Shown one piece after another: positions 35,864 through 50,159 of a stretch of 64,000 bases of DNA. The stretch lies in NCBI GenBank assembly GCA_031216445.1, contig CM062219.1, forward strand, positions 15,661,001 through 15,725,000, read 5' to 3'. This DNA comes from Lateolabrax maculatus (lineage: Eukaryota > Chordata > Actinopteri > Acropomatiformes > Lateolabracidae). The translations under genes were made by a program, and so were the position numbers. Each line of letters opens with the position of its first letter. The first letter of the stretch is position 1. The notes beneath the pieces are model-generated. The model did not search any database and was not told the DNA's origin. It saw only the letters and a program-made list of their open reading frames with translations.

Positions 35864-38127
35864 AATTAGGAATAAGATTGTTAACCAAACCGGCAATAGA
35901 AAAGCAAAGGTTCTTGTGACATCTGTTTACAAGCTCTGGTTTTCTTGTAAATGTATAAAATGGACCTAAATGAACCAAGAACAAAAAAGGTGACAAAGGA
36001 AACTTTTCCACAAACAAAATCAACTGGATGGATGTGATCTCACCTCTCAACATGTTTGGCTGTGTTTAACTATGCTTAACTATTTGGACTATGTTCAACT
36101 GGAGTCAGCTGGCAGAACCAGAATATTACCGTAAACCGCAGCACTTTTTAACTGTGGTTTGGAAAATTCCATAGCAATAGTGTCCTGGTTAAGACTCCCA
36201 GTCATCTGTATACTGACCTAAACATCTGTCAATGCATCCACCGCTGTGCTCTGACTAATTTCACAGTCTGAGTGTGTGACTGCAATTATGGGATCTTGTA
36301 TGTTCTTATAACGCTAGTCTAATTTATGCTGTTTGGTTCAGTACCTGAAATGTAGCAGAACTGTTTGAATCAGTACTGCTGGTAGCCAGAGGAAGATGAT
36401 GGCCTGACAAACATCTGCTCTGTATGAGCCAATGACAGGCTCTTTAAACATACACCCACCTACCCACCCACATCTGCTCTCTGTTATCCAACAAGGCCTT
36501 ACACACAGGCAGACACAGCCACAGGCGCATACACAGACAAATATACACAAATCTTTGTGTGATCAATTGCATGCCCAGCACAGCCAACCCAACATCAGAA
36601 ATAGAGAGAGAAACCCCCCAAAAATCCAACTTTGACACAGACAGACAAGGATCAAACGGTGGAGAGGAAGGACAAAGAAAAGAGGGTTTTTGTGACACTA
36701 AAAATATATTTTTTTTAATGTGTTGGTAAGTATTGTGGAACTGTGATTGTAATACTTAAACAGCTGCATTTGCTTTCTTTTTCTAACCGAACAAATAGCT
36801 AAATTCTAACCGCAATAGATAGATCAGCCATGTGTCAGTTGATGGCTTATTAACAGAGCCTGGAGAGAAAAAAAACATATCAAATGCACGAGCACACACA
36901 CACACAAACACTAGCAGGCATATACTGCTGATGATAGCTGTACCAAACTTGGTCCAAGTCAATAAGCCAGAAGTATGGCTAGCCAACTAACTCTGCCCAG
37001 TTCTGCTTTGCCGCACTTCTCTGATGATTTGCTGTATGAGTTTGTGTATATCTGTGTGTGTGTGTATGAGTGTGTATGTGTGTGTGTGCGCGCGCGTGCG
37101 TGTGTACGCAAATGCGCGTCCACATACAATTGACTGGCGCCATGCTACTGCTGGGAGCAATTATAAAGACATGAAGCAGATAGCTGAAGATTGCTGTTTT
37201 ACGCAGCGCTGAGAAACACACATATGAATATACACACAAACATGATAAACTGGGTTGTCTTTAGGAATACTGTCATTTGTTCACATTGACACTATGTTAC
37301 TACAATAAGACAAATACATGCAAGCACAAAGCATCCTTTAGGCTCAGATAGCCCCAGTTGTGCTCCAACAAACTATCAAGTGAAGACAAAGGGAAAACAA
37401 TGTGTTTTTAATAGATCAAATCAGAACACAAAGACGTCATACAAATAAATTTACATACAAAAGGCGTTCTTTGTAATTTGCCTCAAAATCCTCATATTTA
37501 GACTCGGTCATACTTAAACTTCAGTCATATCCATCCAAAAATTCCATTCAAATTTGTTTGGTTTTTTACAATCAATATATTTCCCTGACTTTACTAATGT
37601 GTATCCCTGGAACACTGAAATTGTCCTCTATCTATTCATATATTTGTGGACAAACAGAAAAGCCGAACAATTTAAAGATACACAAAACTTTTTTTTTTAT
37701 TTTATATAAAACTGTAAACTGTCCTTGAGCACATATAGTATCACTCACATGTTTAATAATGGCATTTTGTATTAACCTGACTAATTCTGAAAATAACATT
37801 ATGTGACATGCCTAGCTAAGACATTAAGTGACTAGTTTATACCATACGCCTGTTGATAAAAGGAGCGGAAATCTATAGAGTTATGTGGGAACAATTGAAA
37901 AAGAGATAAAGAGGTAACATTACAGAGAGGTTGTAAAGTAAAATACTTTTTATTCATGGCACCATATTCGATGTGAGTGTGCTTGTATGTGCTCAAGTTT
38001 ATGTGTGTTTGACTTTCACCGATGGATGACCTTTAACACAGCTGGCAAAGAGCTTTCGCCATGTGTTCAGCAGGAAGGAAAAACATGAGAAGCATATACA
38101 CCTAAACTACACAAACATGTTAGGGTG

Positions 38128-38179
38128 CACACACACACGCACACACACACACACAACATAGAAAACCCGACCCCTACCA

Positions 38180-38211
<32 letters not shown>
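38128..38211. repeat. CA microsatellites
   Basis: Two CA runs separated by about 30 bp of unique sequence. A TGAC run follows near 38310-38335. Confidence 0.9.
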
Positions 38212-38213
<2 letters not shown>

Positions 38214-39000
38214 TGACCGTCTTACACCCACGCACATACACATACACGACCCCTCTTCGCTAGAACGATGAGTCACTCTGCTGGGAACTCCATGCTTTCC
38301 CCATTACTACTGACTGGCTGACTGACTGACTGACTGCCCTAACATGTTGAGAAAAAGAGGTAGTTCGTTTAGTAGAATGGAGATGAGAGAAAGGGGTAAA
38401 ATAGGAAAAAAAGATATATATAGACCTAGATAAAAAAAAAAAAGAAAACAGGGAGAGAAAAAAAAGCTGAGCCAAGTGTGTGAAATAATGAGAGAAAGAG
38501 AGAAGAGACAGACAGGGTGAAATTAACTGTGTTTAATGTACCTCAATGGTTGTTCAACTATACACAAGGGCACAGTGAAACAGTAAGTTTAACTTCCAGT
38601 CACAGCACACTGCAAACCAGAGGGAAAAAATTCCTATGAGAGAATAAAAAAGAGAAAGCCATGCTTTCTTGATTACTACTGTCTGACGGTCTGCTCAAAA
38701 ATGCTGCTGGAATTGAGACAAAGCAGAAGAAAGACACAAAGGTACAGAATAATCTTAATGTAATCCACATTTTCATAGACAGTTTGTAAATGCCTGTCCT
38801 GCTAGTCGCAATCTTATATAAACACAACTTTGACTGACTGTATTTACAGTTCATAAAAGCATTTACACCAGGAAGTTCTAAACTAAACACTGACTGGTCT
38901 TTCATGGACAAAATGTAATGACAAACAGGAACTGATGTATTTTATATGTCTGGTGTGTTTGGAATAAATACACTTAAATACAACAACTGCAGAGTGAACC

Positions 39001-39002
<2 letters not shown>

Positions 39003-39053
<51 letters not shown>
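39003..39053. repeat. GA microsatellite
   Basis: An uninterrupted GA run of about 50 bases. Confidence 0.95.
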
Positions 39054-39055
<2 letters not shown>

Positions 39056-39969
39056 TTCTTGACATTTCTCTGTAATTAAACTACACATACATGTTGGTCG
39101 CTGCTAAAAAGATACTGAGGGTTGATACACCCTATAGCCACCACAGATTCACACAAATAAACACTACCATCACTGAATGGTAAGTATGTTGGAAAAAGAA
39201 TGAGCTTTCACACCAACAATGGAGACAAAAATAAAAAATAAAAACAAACCAAACTAATGAGCTCTTGGCATCAAAATAAGCAAATCAAAACCAAATGGAA
39301 AAATAGAAACAAAGAAAAAATATCAACTAAAAAAAAAGAAATCCTGTGAATTACCCCCTTTGGTACCCCCTTGTGCTGTTATGTTTATAGTTAGCGTATG
39401 TCACATGTTTTTCCTTTTACACTGGGTGAATGCAAAAATAAGTTATAAGCATGATGAACTTGCATCATTTCACCACAGGGAGTAATTTATTCCATGTGAT
39501 TTGCCCTTTCTAAATCCTACACTCATCAATTGGGATTTGCTTGCATTTTATTCACTGCAGATTGAGCAATCTAATTGAAATTGAGACAGTGAGAGAGGTG
39601 ATGGAAAAGAAAAGGAGAACAAGGAAAGAGGGAGTAAAAATAAAAGGAGGACTGGCAAGAAGAGGAGAGGGGCAGACAGAAGATAAGAGAGACACAGCAG
39701 ATTACTGCACATTATAGAGTAGGAGTAACTGAACGCAAACTTGTATAAGATATATACAATCTTATTTTCATGGCTTTTCTACATTTTTGTGGCACCAAAA
39801 TCACAAAGCAACTTGGATGGAGGTCTGTGCAGTGTTACACAAGCCAGCATTGGTGGGCTACCACATATCATTCCAAACATCAACTGTAAAACACCATTAG
39901 AAACAACAAAAACTGTTTCGGTGGCCTGGTTCTTATGCCAAGCTGAATCAAGCTCACGAAAAGATCATG

Positions 39970-40250
39970 TTGTAGAGCAAACAGGCCCTGTACGCTGTAC
40001 GCCAGGCTGAGGCGAAACACACATGCACACGCAGAGTTGAGCTGCAGCGTACGCTGCGATTGACAGTAGGACTACTCTGTTAAGGCAGACAGTGGGGCAA
40101 ACAGACCCTACATGTGTCAGGCTGAAGCGAATACTCAAAAAGCTCATCTGCGCTGTCCACTGCAGAATCTTCAGTGTGACTATTCAGACAAAACCAGACC
40201 GCAGAGCAAACACGTTTTACGAGAACTAATACGGCAGGCTAAGTGGGTTA
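39970..40250. repeat. Diverged tandem units of about 105-120 bp
   Basis: Three blocks share a word pattern: an AGCAAACA-like core (39974-, 40093-, 40197-) followed 20-30 bases later by CAGGCTGA or CAGGCTAA. Spacing is about 119 and 106 bp. Divergence is high, so the register is approximate. Confidence 0.4.
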
Positions 40251-40539
40251 GATTTTCATCGACAGAAAGGCCTCTGCAAGAAGAAATCATCAGCAACCTC
40301 ATTACTGTCTAAATTATTTGCTGGAAGCAGGATGCAACAAAAACTATGACAAACTTTCTTTCAGAATAAAATGAGACGAATAAAGAGAAAGCCCTCATCA
40401 GTCTCTTTGGCTCTGCTGCACAGTGCAGAGTCCTGACTCACAAACAGCCAACTATCCAGTTTGCTTGAGATAGTAAGACAGATAGGAGGCTGATTTACAG
40501 TGTACCGCCATGATATGGTTTCAAAGTTTGTTGACACTC

Positions 40540-40542
<3 letters not shown>

Positions 40543-40595
<53 letters not shown>

Positions 40596-40597
40596 AG
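40543..40597. repeat. Compound GT / GA microsatellite
   Basis: A GT run passing directly into a GA run. Confidence 0.9.
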
Positions 40598-42190
40598 AAA
40601 GATCCAGGAGGCAGATTAAAAAGCTGGTTAAAGATCAAAGGCAGCATCAGAGGGAGGGAGATTTCCAGAGTTAAATGTCAAACCAGAGAAAGCTCTACGT
40701 GATCTCACTAGCATTAGTTTTATTCCATGACATGACAACTTCTACCAAATACAATGTGTTAATAGAATACACACTGTATGTTTATAACTTAGCACGTTCA
40801 GTAAGATGATGTGAGGCTTTTCAGCTTTAAAGTACATTAATTACAGGGATTCATTTGGGCACTCGGGATATTTGTACTTTTTCTTTTATAATTCCCAGCG
40901 TTTCCACTAAAATATTTAAAACAGGTGGATGGAAACACAGATATTTAAGGTGCTTTTTCCAATGCTGCTCCTGTCTCCCTCTGTAATGTTGTCCAACACA
41001 TTAGCCCAATGTTAGCCCAGGGTAAACCAGCTGTTAAAAAAAAGGTTGAACTAAACAGGGTCCATATGGTCATCAAATATGCTGATCTAATAGGGGACAC
41101 AGAGGCATGTTTCTCCTCAACATTATTTTCAAACGTGGAATTTGATTTGACATTTTGTCTCATTCACAATATTTTCATGTGTTGTTTGCTTCTACTCGAC
41201 CATAAATGATGGCCAATTCAGAATCGGGTCTATGATAAATGAAGGATGGGTGCATGCTGCATATTTTCATGCCGCAATATCTTTCGACTGACAACAACTT
41301 CACTCCGATGTGTTTAACACCATGCATTTGGAAAAACAAAACATATTCCTTTGGCTCATTTGTCATATGTATATATCTATTGTTGTTTGAAAGATGATAG
41401 ATTTTCATGTCCCAGCAGTGTTTTTGAAATGCACTGATGTCAACACTGGCTGCTTGACTCATTGCAACCAACCTTAACGGAGGGCAATAAAAATGTCTTC
41501 AAAAGAACATTGAGTATAGCCAAAAACAAAATTCCAACAAACTGCAGTCGGCAGACAATGCCATATTTAGCCAACTCCGACCTACCTTTACTGAAGGTGA
41601 ATTTGATGCTGTGTGAGCTCAGACATGATTTAGACCAATTGTAATCAGCAAAGTTTTTCAAGCAATTCATTACATTAATCAGTATGGTAGTGATATTTGT
41701 ATTATTTATTCATGTATCATTCATGTTGGCTAACTGAAACTACTCAGTTGTCATTAGAATTTATTTCTACACTGATAAGAAGTGGAAAAACACAGACCAC
41801 AGAATTTGGCCACTTTAAGCTGCAGTGTCGACATGCATTTATCTAAGAAACATTTCTAGTGTAATCTTGGCTTCATTCTCATTTGTTTCTGTGACCTGCT
41901 TGCCAAATCAGATATGATCACTAAATCAGATATGATCACCATGCTCGATAACACACATTTATCCTCCTTTAAGACTGCTAACACTCCATAAAGACAACAA
42001 ACACAGCAGAAACAAGGAGGGAGGGAAGGCAAAGGTGCCAGACAGACAGACAGAGAGTACATGAAACAACACAAAGGCAGAGGTAGAAAGGAAAAGAGAG
42101 GAAAAATAATGGCACAATAAAAAGATGTGTCTTAAAGGTTGAAACAGGTCCAAACTTATCTTTCACAGACATACCAACAGGATTACGTCA

Positions 42191-42228
<38 letters not shown>

Positions 42229-42490
42229 ACTTTTGCTACCCCAGAGACATTTTGCTACATTATAACTGACTGTCACATAATACAAACAGACAGGTATATC
42301 AATTATGTATGACCAGTCCAGTAAAAATATCCTTGTTGCAGCAAACACATAAAGACAACGTGGTCCACTGAAGCACTCCATCTACTTGACTACATCACAC
42401 ACTTCTCTGTCTTTGATACATCTCACACTTGCAGGTATTTAGATGAGTAGTGACATTTTCAAACAAAGGGTGGCCTCTAAAACCTAGACC

Positions 42491-42560
42491 ACCCACAGAT
42501 ACATTTTAGCCATTTAGCTGAAACTCTTGTCCAGAGCAACATAAAAGAGTTAATAGGAGT
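42491..42560. repeat. Fragment of a common fish repeat
   Basis: CATTTTAGCCATTTAGCTGA followed by CTCTTGTCCAGAGCAACATA resembles a motif I remember as very common in fish genomes (CATTTAGC-GACGC-TTTTGTCCAAAGCGAC). Only a short, diverged piece is present. Confidence 0.45.
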
Positions 42561-45332
42561 GTTTTTAGTTTGTGCCAACCATCTAAACTTCTCTCCACTC
42601 TCCTTTGGATTCTTCCTTTTAGTGTCTGCCCTCAGTCAGCACAGCTGGATGTATCAGGGCTTGTTTTCATCCTTGCAACAAAGCCGTGTACAGGATGAAA
42701 AACAAGCTGCATAGACTAGACTGCATCAGTGACTGCTCAGTGTGTTCTCATGTCAGTATATGAATTACTCTTCCATACAAATGCAACTCTACTTGTAATG
42801 TGTACAGTGAAAAATAACAATTTAAAGTCAAAGTTCCCCTCCAGACATGTTTTAAGACATTTACAAAATACTGGACCATATTTATGTCTTATATGTTTTT
42901 TTCACAACAAAGTCCAATTAACTAGTTTCAAATTACATCTCTTCTCTCTAACTAATTTTAAAATCAATAAAATGAATATTCAAATAGGCTAATGATTGCT
43001 TAAAAGGTTTCACTTCTGGATACAAGATGTGTCCTACTTTACTGCAGTGCATTTTCAGTCTGTGTGCATTGGAGGTTTCAAGTTTCCACATCACACTTGT
43101 GTGAGTTGCATATGGACCATGATTGGCTTCCCCACTAGTGATCCACAGTCCAGCTGGTACGTCCAGGTGTTAAACTGAGAGCTAAGGTGAGCACAGAGAA
43201 ACTTTCCCCCTTCAGCAGATGAGTGTGAAAACAAACTCTGCACATACATCATTCTGCACAGTGAAGCTCAAACATCCAAGTCAAGTAACAACAAGCAAAG
43301 CACATTTTTGAGTGGAGGAGGACGTGAAATTTGCCGTACACTGCTAAATTATTTTGAAAATATACACTTTCACTAGAGTAGAGGGGCCCTAGCTCTAAAC
43401 AAACATTGACAATGTTGACAAACGTTGAAATAACTTTCTTTAGTCTAGAGTTTACAAAGGACACAAGCATCACTACAATTTCAACTGCATGCAAATAATT
43501 ATACAAACAAATAATTTGGTCTGGATAGGCCTCCATATTCAAAACTGATTCTGAAGAACTGAAGAACTGCTTCTGCACAGTGGTGGACAAGGCAAGATGT
43601 GAGATGTATATAATCATGCAACATCCCCACAAACACAGAGATGCAGTCAAGGAATGTGCTTTTAGATGACCATGCACAAAGATACACATACATTATTCAC
43701 ACCAGGATATGTCCCTTGTCAACCACTTGTGCCACAGTTGGGCATCCATTTGTTTCAGCAGCGGGTGATGACACAGTGTCACTCCCCTGTTTGGGGAATC
43801 AGAACCTGCAACCTTAAAGCCAATGACTTCATCCTCTAACATTATCTCTTAAAGCTGTCTGAGGTTTAACCATGCTGTAGCCTTTCTGGCTCAAAACCAG
43901 CGTTGACAATGTCTTAAGAGCCTGGACAGACGTTATTCAGTCTGTCCAAACCTGGCAAAAGCTGCCTACAGGCCACACTTTAGGGATTACTGATAGCTAT
44001 TTTCAAAACAATGTGTCTTTAGTATTGTGGAAGTACTTGTTTTTGTACTAATTATTACTGATATGTATTTCAGAAAACCCACAAATCCAAGAGAAATATA
44101 ACAATGAAACTTTAAAGTGTGGGCTAATTGTTTCCCTAGTAAATGTGGACACAAAGTGCAGTTCCATTTCAAGTCACAAAAATTCTCTGGGATACCTAAC
44201 CTGTAATGGAGACAGACATGAAACTACGGCATAACAATACTATTTACACTGAACAAAGGCACAAAAAAAAAAAAACAGAGCTCCATTCTCTCCTTTCCCT
44301 GCTCTCAGATCTCTTCACTGCCTCTGAAAATGAACCCCACTGAGACGGCAAAGTGAGTCTGCATTAATGAACCTCTTCAAATAACAAGATGGTGGATGTA
44401 TGTGCTCAGCTGAAGAGCTGCTTGAATTTCATGTCAGACATCAGGTTAACAAACAGAACATTTTCAGGATGGCAGTGACGGTAAATGCGAACACCTGCAG
44501 GGTGGGAGTCAACACCGAGCAGCCAAAGTGCTGGTACATTTTTGCCACGGCAGCTTGTAAATCAATCCGCGGTATTCTTCACGCTGGTTTGGCAAGTAAC
44601 CACTTATGATTTGGAGGTAGAATTTTATACCAAAGCCATCAATAGAGTGTTTTTCTAGCACATACTAATATTCTGCCAAGGTCTAATAATCTCCCCAGTT
44701 AGCTCTATTTTCACAGTCAACACTGCATGGGACAGAGCAGTTACAGAATATATGGCTAACCTAATAAGTACTGCTTTCACTGACAAGATTGCAGCTATAT
44801 GTAAAACGTGCACAGTGAATTTCATATACATATGGTCATTCATTTTTTAGATCTGGTATGTTGATCACAGTCAAACATACATACAGACCTCACACAACCT
44901 CTTCTCCTTAAATCAGAGAGTAAAATGGTATAAGTGAGTGAAGTTCAGCTTTATCTTCCTCTGTAGCCAGAAATGTTATAGTTTCCTGCAGTGGAAGCCT
45001 GTAGAGGTCCAGAGGTTCATAAACTACATTTGCATGGGAAGGAAGCACACTCTTTGGCATTTGTCTTTCCAGGGAACTTTCTGAGCATGCAATTTTTTTT
45101 AGGACAGCCAAGCTTCAGGGTTATTCACCCCAACAAGTGATAAACATACAGCGGAGCTGCCAGCATCAGTCCTCTGCTGTTTGCCACAGAAGTAAACCAA
45201 TGAGTGAGTCCCTTCCTCTTTCTTTACATCATCAATCAAGACAATTGTATCTTTACAACACGTTTTCTTTTTTTCTTGATAGACAGCATCGCTCACTTAC
45301 TTTTCCGAAGACATTTTTCCTCAAACCTTCCT

Positions 45333-45388
45333 CAGCCTTGTGGCTGGATGAAGGTAATCAAACCGGCCTTCAACCAGCCACAAGGCTG
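45333..45388. repeat. Hairpin, 15-bp perfect outer arms plus inner stem
   Basis: CAGCCTTGTGGCTGG (45333-45347) and its exact reverse complement (45374-45388). Inside, after a mismatch, TGAAGG pairs with CCTTCA, leaving a loop of about 12 nt. Confidence 0.85.
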
Positions 45389-46534
45389 CATCTCCAGATA
45401 AACAATAAGAGAATGAGAGTGATAGGGTGACAGTAATGGTTACTGGCCACTGTCTATTACTGGTAAACACTTTATAATTGAGGTTTTACGCTTAAATGTA
45501 TTGCTGTCTTATCTCTTGTAAATGAATACCAACCTTGCAGGTGGTCTGAGGTGTGTGCTAGAGATAATGTCAATGGTGGCTTAAGTACTACTATGTATGA
45601 AGATTAACTAAACAAACAGATGATGGCTATGATTGGGCACAATAAAAGAGAGACGACTTTGAACTCATCTTGTTTAGAAATGGATCCATTACGCAAGTGC
45701 AACTTGATACTCCTGCAGCTTCTTCCCTTACAGCTGCTGCGATGGCACGTTCAGTTAAATGAACAAATGTGAAACAAGGTAACAAAAAAACACCACCACC
45801 CACAATGATACAGCCTCCACCTGGGCTAATCAGTAACAAATATTACGCCAGCATTTGGCCTTAAACTGCAGTGCCAAAGACAATATTTCTGTGGCCAACA
45901 GGTAGGAAAATTGCTTTTGTAAGAGTGATAAAAAGAAGGAAGGAGTTGATGACTCCTCTGTTCATAGAAATCAAAATCATACATCCCTATTGAGCTATCT
46001 TTCAATAGAGCTCTATCGTGCTCTGTAACAGTTTAGTTTTCAATATTAATGTGACATAGCTGTGCAGCAAAAGCACATGTTGTCATGTGTGATTTAGAAT
46101 CAAACTTCACTGAATTATCAGGATATTCATTGTTCTTTAACAGTCTTATATACAGTACAGTAGTTAACCATTATAATCTTATATAAGATAACTGGCCACA
46201 TGAAGCTGATGTGACACGATGTTGAGATATTTCCAGTGTTAAAAATGGAGTCTGCTGGCAAAAAATAAGTTCTTCCATCTAAAACAGATGCAGCAAACTT
46301 CAGATGGTTGGCATCAGGTCCCATATATGTGAGTATAGAGTTTCTTTGCAGAGCTGCCTTTATGTATTGAACCATCATTTTAGAATAGGCAGAGATTGCA
46401 CTGACAGACACAATGAGCATACCTCACCAAATCTTAGATAGAAAAAAACATTACTGTATAGAAAATATTTGCATACACTTTCACTATCAACACACTACAA
46501 CTGACCTTATTGGTCAGTTGCTTCTCAAAAGAAA

Positions 46535-46600
46535 CCACAGATCCAAGCCACAAGGTCAAGCCCCACTTAAGTGGCTTGACCTTGTGGCTTGGATCTGTGG
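46535..46600. repeat. Long perfect hairpin, 28-bp arms, 10-nt loop
   Basis: The arm at 46535-46562 (starting CCACAGATCCAAGCC) is followed by CCACTTAAGT and then by its exact reverse complement at 46573-46600. All 28 pairs match, so it is either very young or maintained. It is the strongest inverted repeat in the window. Confidence 0.9.
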
Positions 46601-46840
46601 GAACTGTAGCAAATGCAGACAATCATGGTAGAAGAGGAAATGAATAAACCAGGTTGGGATGAAATAACTTTTAACTTTCTTGCAGGAAAAACTCCTCAAA
46701 TGCACAACAAGCAGAACTCCTGGTAAGTACAAGTGGGGAGAAAGTGCACCAACAGCAGCACAGAGGAGAAGAAACACCCCAATCTAGGCCCCTTAAAGTT
46801 GGTTTAATATCAAGAGCTTCGGTCTCTCCGTCTGACACAC

Positions 46841-46915
46841 ATACACACACACACACACACACACAAACCCACACACACGCACACACACGCACACACACGC
46901 ACGCACACACGCACA
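46841..46915. repeat. CA microsatellite with CACG interruptions
   Basis: A CA-rich tract with regular CACG variants on its right side. Confidence 0.9.
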
Positions 46916-49203
46916 CCAAGAACGGCATGGCCTCAGACCTGGCAAGCAGCACAAGTTCTTGGAGCAGCTTTCTCTCTAATTTAAAGTTGATTGCCGTGGG
47001 CCCTCTGTGTGTGACTAGTGAAATATGAGTGTGGAGAACAGAGTATGAAGGCTTGGACCGAGTTTAGCTCTGTGTGCTTGTGATTATGTGAGTGTGCATG
47101 CACTAAAGTACTGGATCGTCTGGGTTTGTGTCTATGCATGTACTGTATGTGTGCATGCATGAGTCTCTGTGGAGGTCTAAGTGGAGCCTGTGCATACGTG
47201 TGTGTGTGCGTATGTGGTTTTTGGCCAGAGCTAGAGCAGAGATTGGACTGCCAGTGGGAGCCGTCGGCAGGGAATCAGGCGAAGTTGAAGGCACGCTGAA
47301 TAACAGTACCTTTCTCAAACTAGAACGGAGGTGTTTGGAGGTGAGTTTAACTGAACTGAGCTGTACTAAAAAATGAACCCAAGTAGATTAAGTTAGACTC
47401 AGTTGTTGTCAGAGTAAAATGTTAAGATGTAAGTTAAATCCCTGTCTCTGGTTGGTTATTCCTTTCAAAGCATTGTGATTAATCGTTTTATCCAAGTTAC
47501 TCTTAAAAGTTACTCCCACGCTTTACTGTAACTAGAGGTAACTCCTTGATAAACGTGTTCTAGCGAATAACTTTTTCACTCAGAAGTTGGCACGCTAGAG
47601 TGATCGTAAGTGTTATTCTCAGTAAGTGCGAGCCTCCACTTTGACTACACTACAGTTAACATGACTACACAATGTAGCGCACGTGTTGCCTTAAAGCCAT
47701 ACACATTTTTATTACAAAGCAGTATTATATATTTTATCTCACTCTATGATAGGCTCATGTCAGCCATGTTTGAAATGAGATATTTTACTATTCTCAGAAA
47801 TATAAGCACCTTGGATTTCCCTTTCTTTTTTGGATATCCCTCTACCCACTGAGGCCAAAGAACACATTTGTTCACTGACTGTATTTCTAAATAATCTTTT
47901 TCCAAGTTTTTTGGTGACAATGTTTGTCAAGCAAAAATACACTCCAGCTTTCCTTTTATAGAGAGAGAAGACTTGGGAATCCATGGGTAGGCTAACTTCC
48001 CAAGCAAACATCAAGGTGCCTGCTGTCTCTCTCGTTTTTCCTCCTCTGTGTACATTTAGTTTCACAGCGGTAAAGGCGTCAAGGGAGTGGAAGAGCTGAT
48101 GTTCTGCTTCACAAGCTAGAGATTCAAAGACACATCTTCCTGATCAGGCCACCCAGTCTGTGAAGTAAAAATCCTTTGACAGTAAACTCTGTTGTAATTG
48201 ACAGATATGCTGCAGGGTTTGGCCAGGTGGTTGGCTCCTCTCTCTACAGAACCCTTAGTGACTCCAGCTAGGAAAAACAATAGTCAATCTCTATGCATAG
48301 ACTCAGCTGACAAAGTTTAATTAGCTGAATTGATTTTAAAGCAAAGAAATAAACAGTGATCAAACTGGGAACCACTGAAAATCTGGGAGATATTAACATC
48401 GCAAGACTGGCTGAGGCAATTCTGTCTTTCGGTTTTACTGCCACGGGGGAGTGCAGGAGGAAAAGTGGATCCAATTGGTCAACGGACAGCCAACAAACTA
48501 CGGTCTGTAAGTGTGAAGTCCTCCCTTCCATCTCTCAAGAATCCAACAGTGACAAGCCACTTGTCTAAAGTCATAAATTGGTCAATACCATTCATACAAC
48601 CAAATGTGACGGGGACAACTTTATCCCGAAAGAAGGCAACACATAACAAACTGAGCCTGTCTCGACTGTACTGGGCAAACCAATAACACTGTGATCAACT
48701 TCTGAGCATTTAACAACAGACTAAAAGCCTTGATTAATGCCAGAACTCCCTCCTTTGTCAGCATTAAAAGCAACGAGGACTAAGAGTGTAAATAATAATG
48801 AAAATGTAAATATAAATGAGAAAAACAACTGCTTTTACATTTAAGTTAAATGAAGTTATACTTAATTGGATGCAGCTTGATACTTGAAACACCCACATAC
48901 ACTATAGGGTCATTACTGCCTCAGCTTGGCTTTCATGCATAAGTACATTCATCCATTACAATCCCACTGATTCATATCAAATGTGTCATTGTCAATCAAA
49001 AAGAAAAAAAAAAACACCAACCAAAAACAACTGAACCAACCACATGATGACTCAAAAATGCCATACAAGTTTCGACGCATGAAGGAAAACCTCCTTCAGT
49101 CCCCTCTACAACATGTGCACCGTACAGCATTAGACGTTTTACCGGGGTCATATCTTTGAAGCATCACAGACCGGCCTGGGTGATAAACACAAGTGTACAC
49201 TGA

Positions 49204-49226
49204 CATCACATCACATCACATCACAG
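49204..49226. repeat. Short pentanucleotide tandem (CATCA)
   Basis: Four copies of a five-base unit in a row. Confidence 0.8.
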
Positions 49227-50159
49227 GATTTGTGGGCAAAGTTCAAATTCTGCCACTGATACGCAATGTGCAGCGTTACATAGTGATGCAAGGACACAGA
49301 TCCCACATTTAAATCTTCCTCCTGAAACTACTTAACCTCGGCTTTCTCAGTGGCTTCAAGCTACAGAAGAGTGGCATCTCCCCTTATAGCATGAACTTTG
49401 ACCCACATTTTGACTAAAATGGGGACCCATTTGAGACAGGGCAACAAATTGAGCTGATTCGGAGCAAAAGAGCTTGCAGCCTGGCCTCCTGGCCCCTTTT
49501 CTGCCACCTACCTTCCCTCTCTTACTCCTGAGATGCCCCCAGGCTTCGTCTTTCTGCTTGGTCTGTTTGCATTCCTGTTGAGCTCTATTTAAAGGCTTGA
49601 TCACTCCACTGGCTGGAGGAATGCACATCTGTAGTGAAACCCAGTCCCACTGTCTCTCTCTCTCTCTCTCTCTGGCTGGCTGCATGTGTGTACAGTATTT
49701 GTTTCTAATTGTGGACTCGGCGCATTAACCTTTACTGATGCCCCGGAACTATAATTGCGTCCATAAATATACAAAAAGAGAGAGCAGGATGAAGACTAAT
49801 GTTGTTTATAGCATCAACAAGTGCTTTTGGGTGACTCATGATCTCAGCGCTTCATCTTCGCACAGCCAGAGTGTGTTCCTGTGCTTGTGCTCCAGAGCCA
49901 GAAGCGAGTCAATGAAAAGCCAATGCAACAACAACAGTGCATTTGATGTACTGAGCCCCCCCCCCCCCCCCCCCAGTGAACACAAACACAAATATTACAG
50001 TGCTGCAGACACACAGACCCACTGCTCACAGCCCCTCACTTGCCACACAAATAACCCATAAGTTCATTCTTTCTTTTTTTTTTTTTTTTGAACAGTGTAA
50101 TACATTTTTCGTGCCTGTGTGCTGCCACTTTCTTCTTACAACTCCCGCCGACAGGGAAC

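Noticed and set aside
38128..38211. CRISPR-like regular repeats
   Set aside because: Simple CA microsatellites in a vertebrate genome; no unique spacers or direct repeats.
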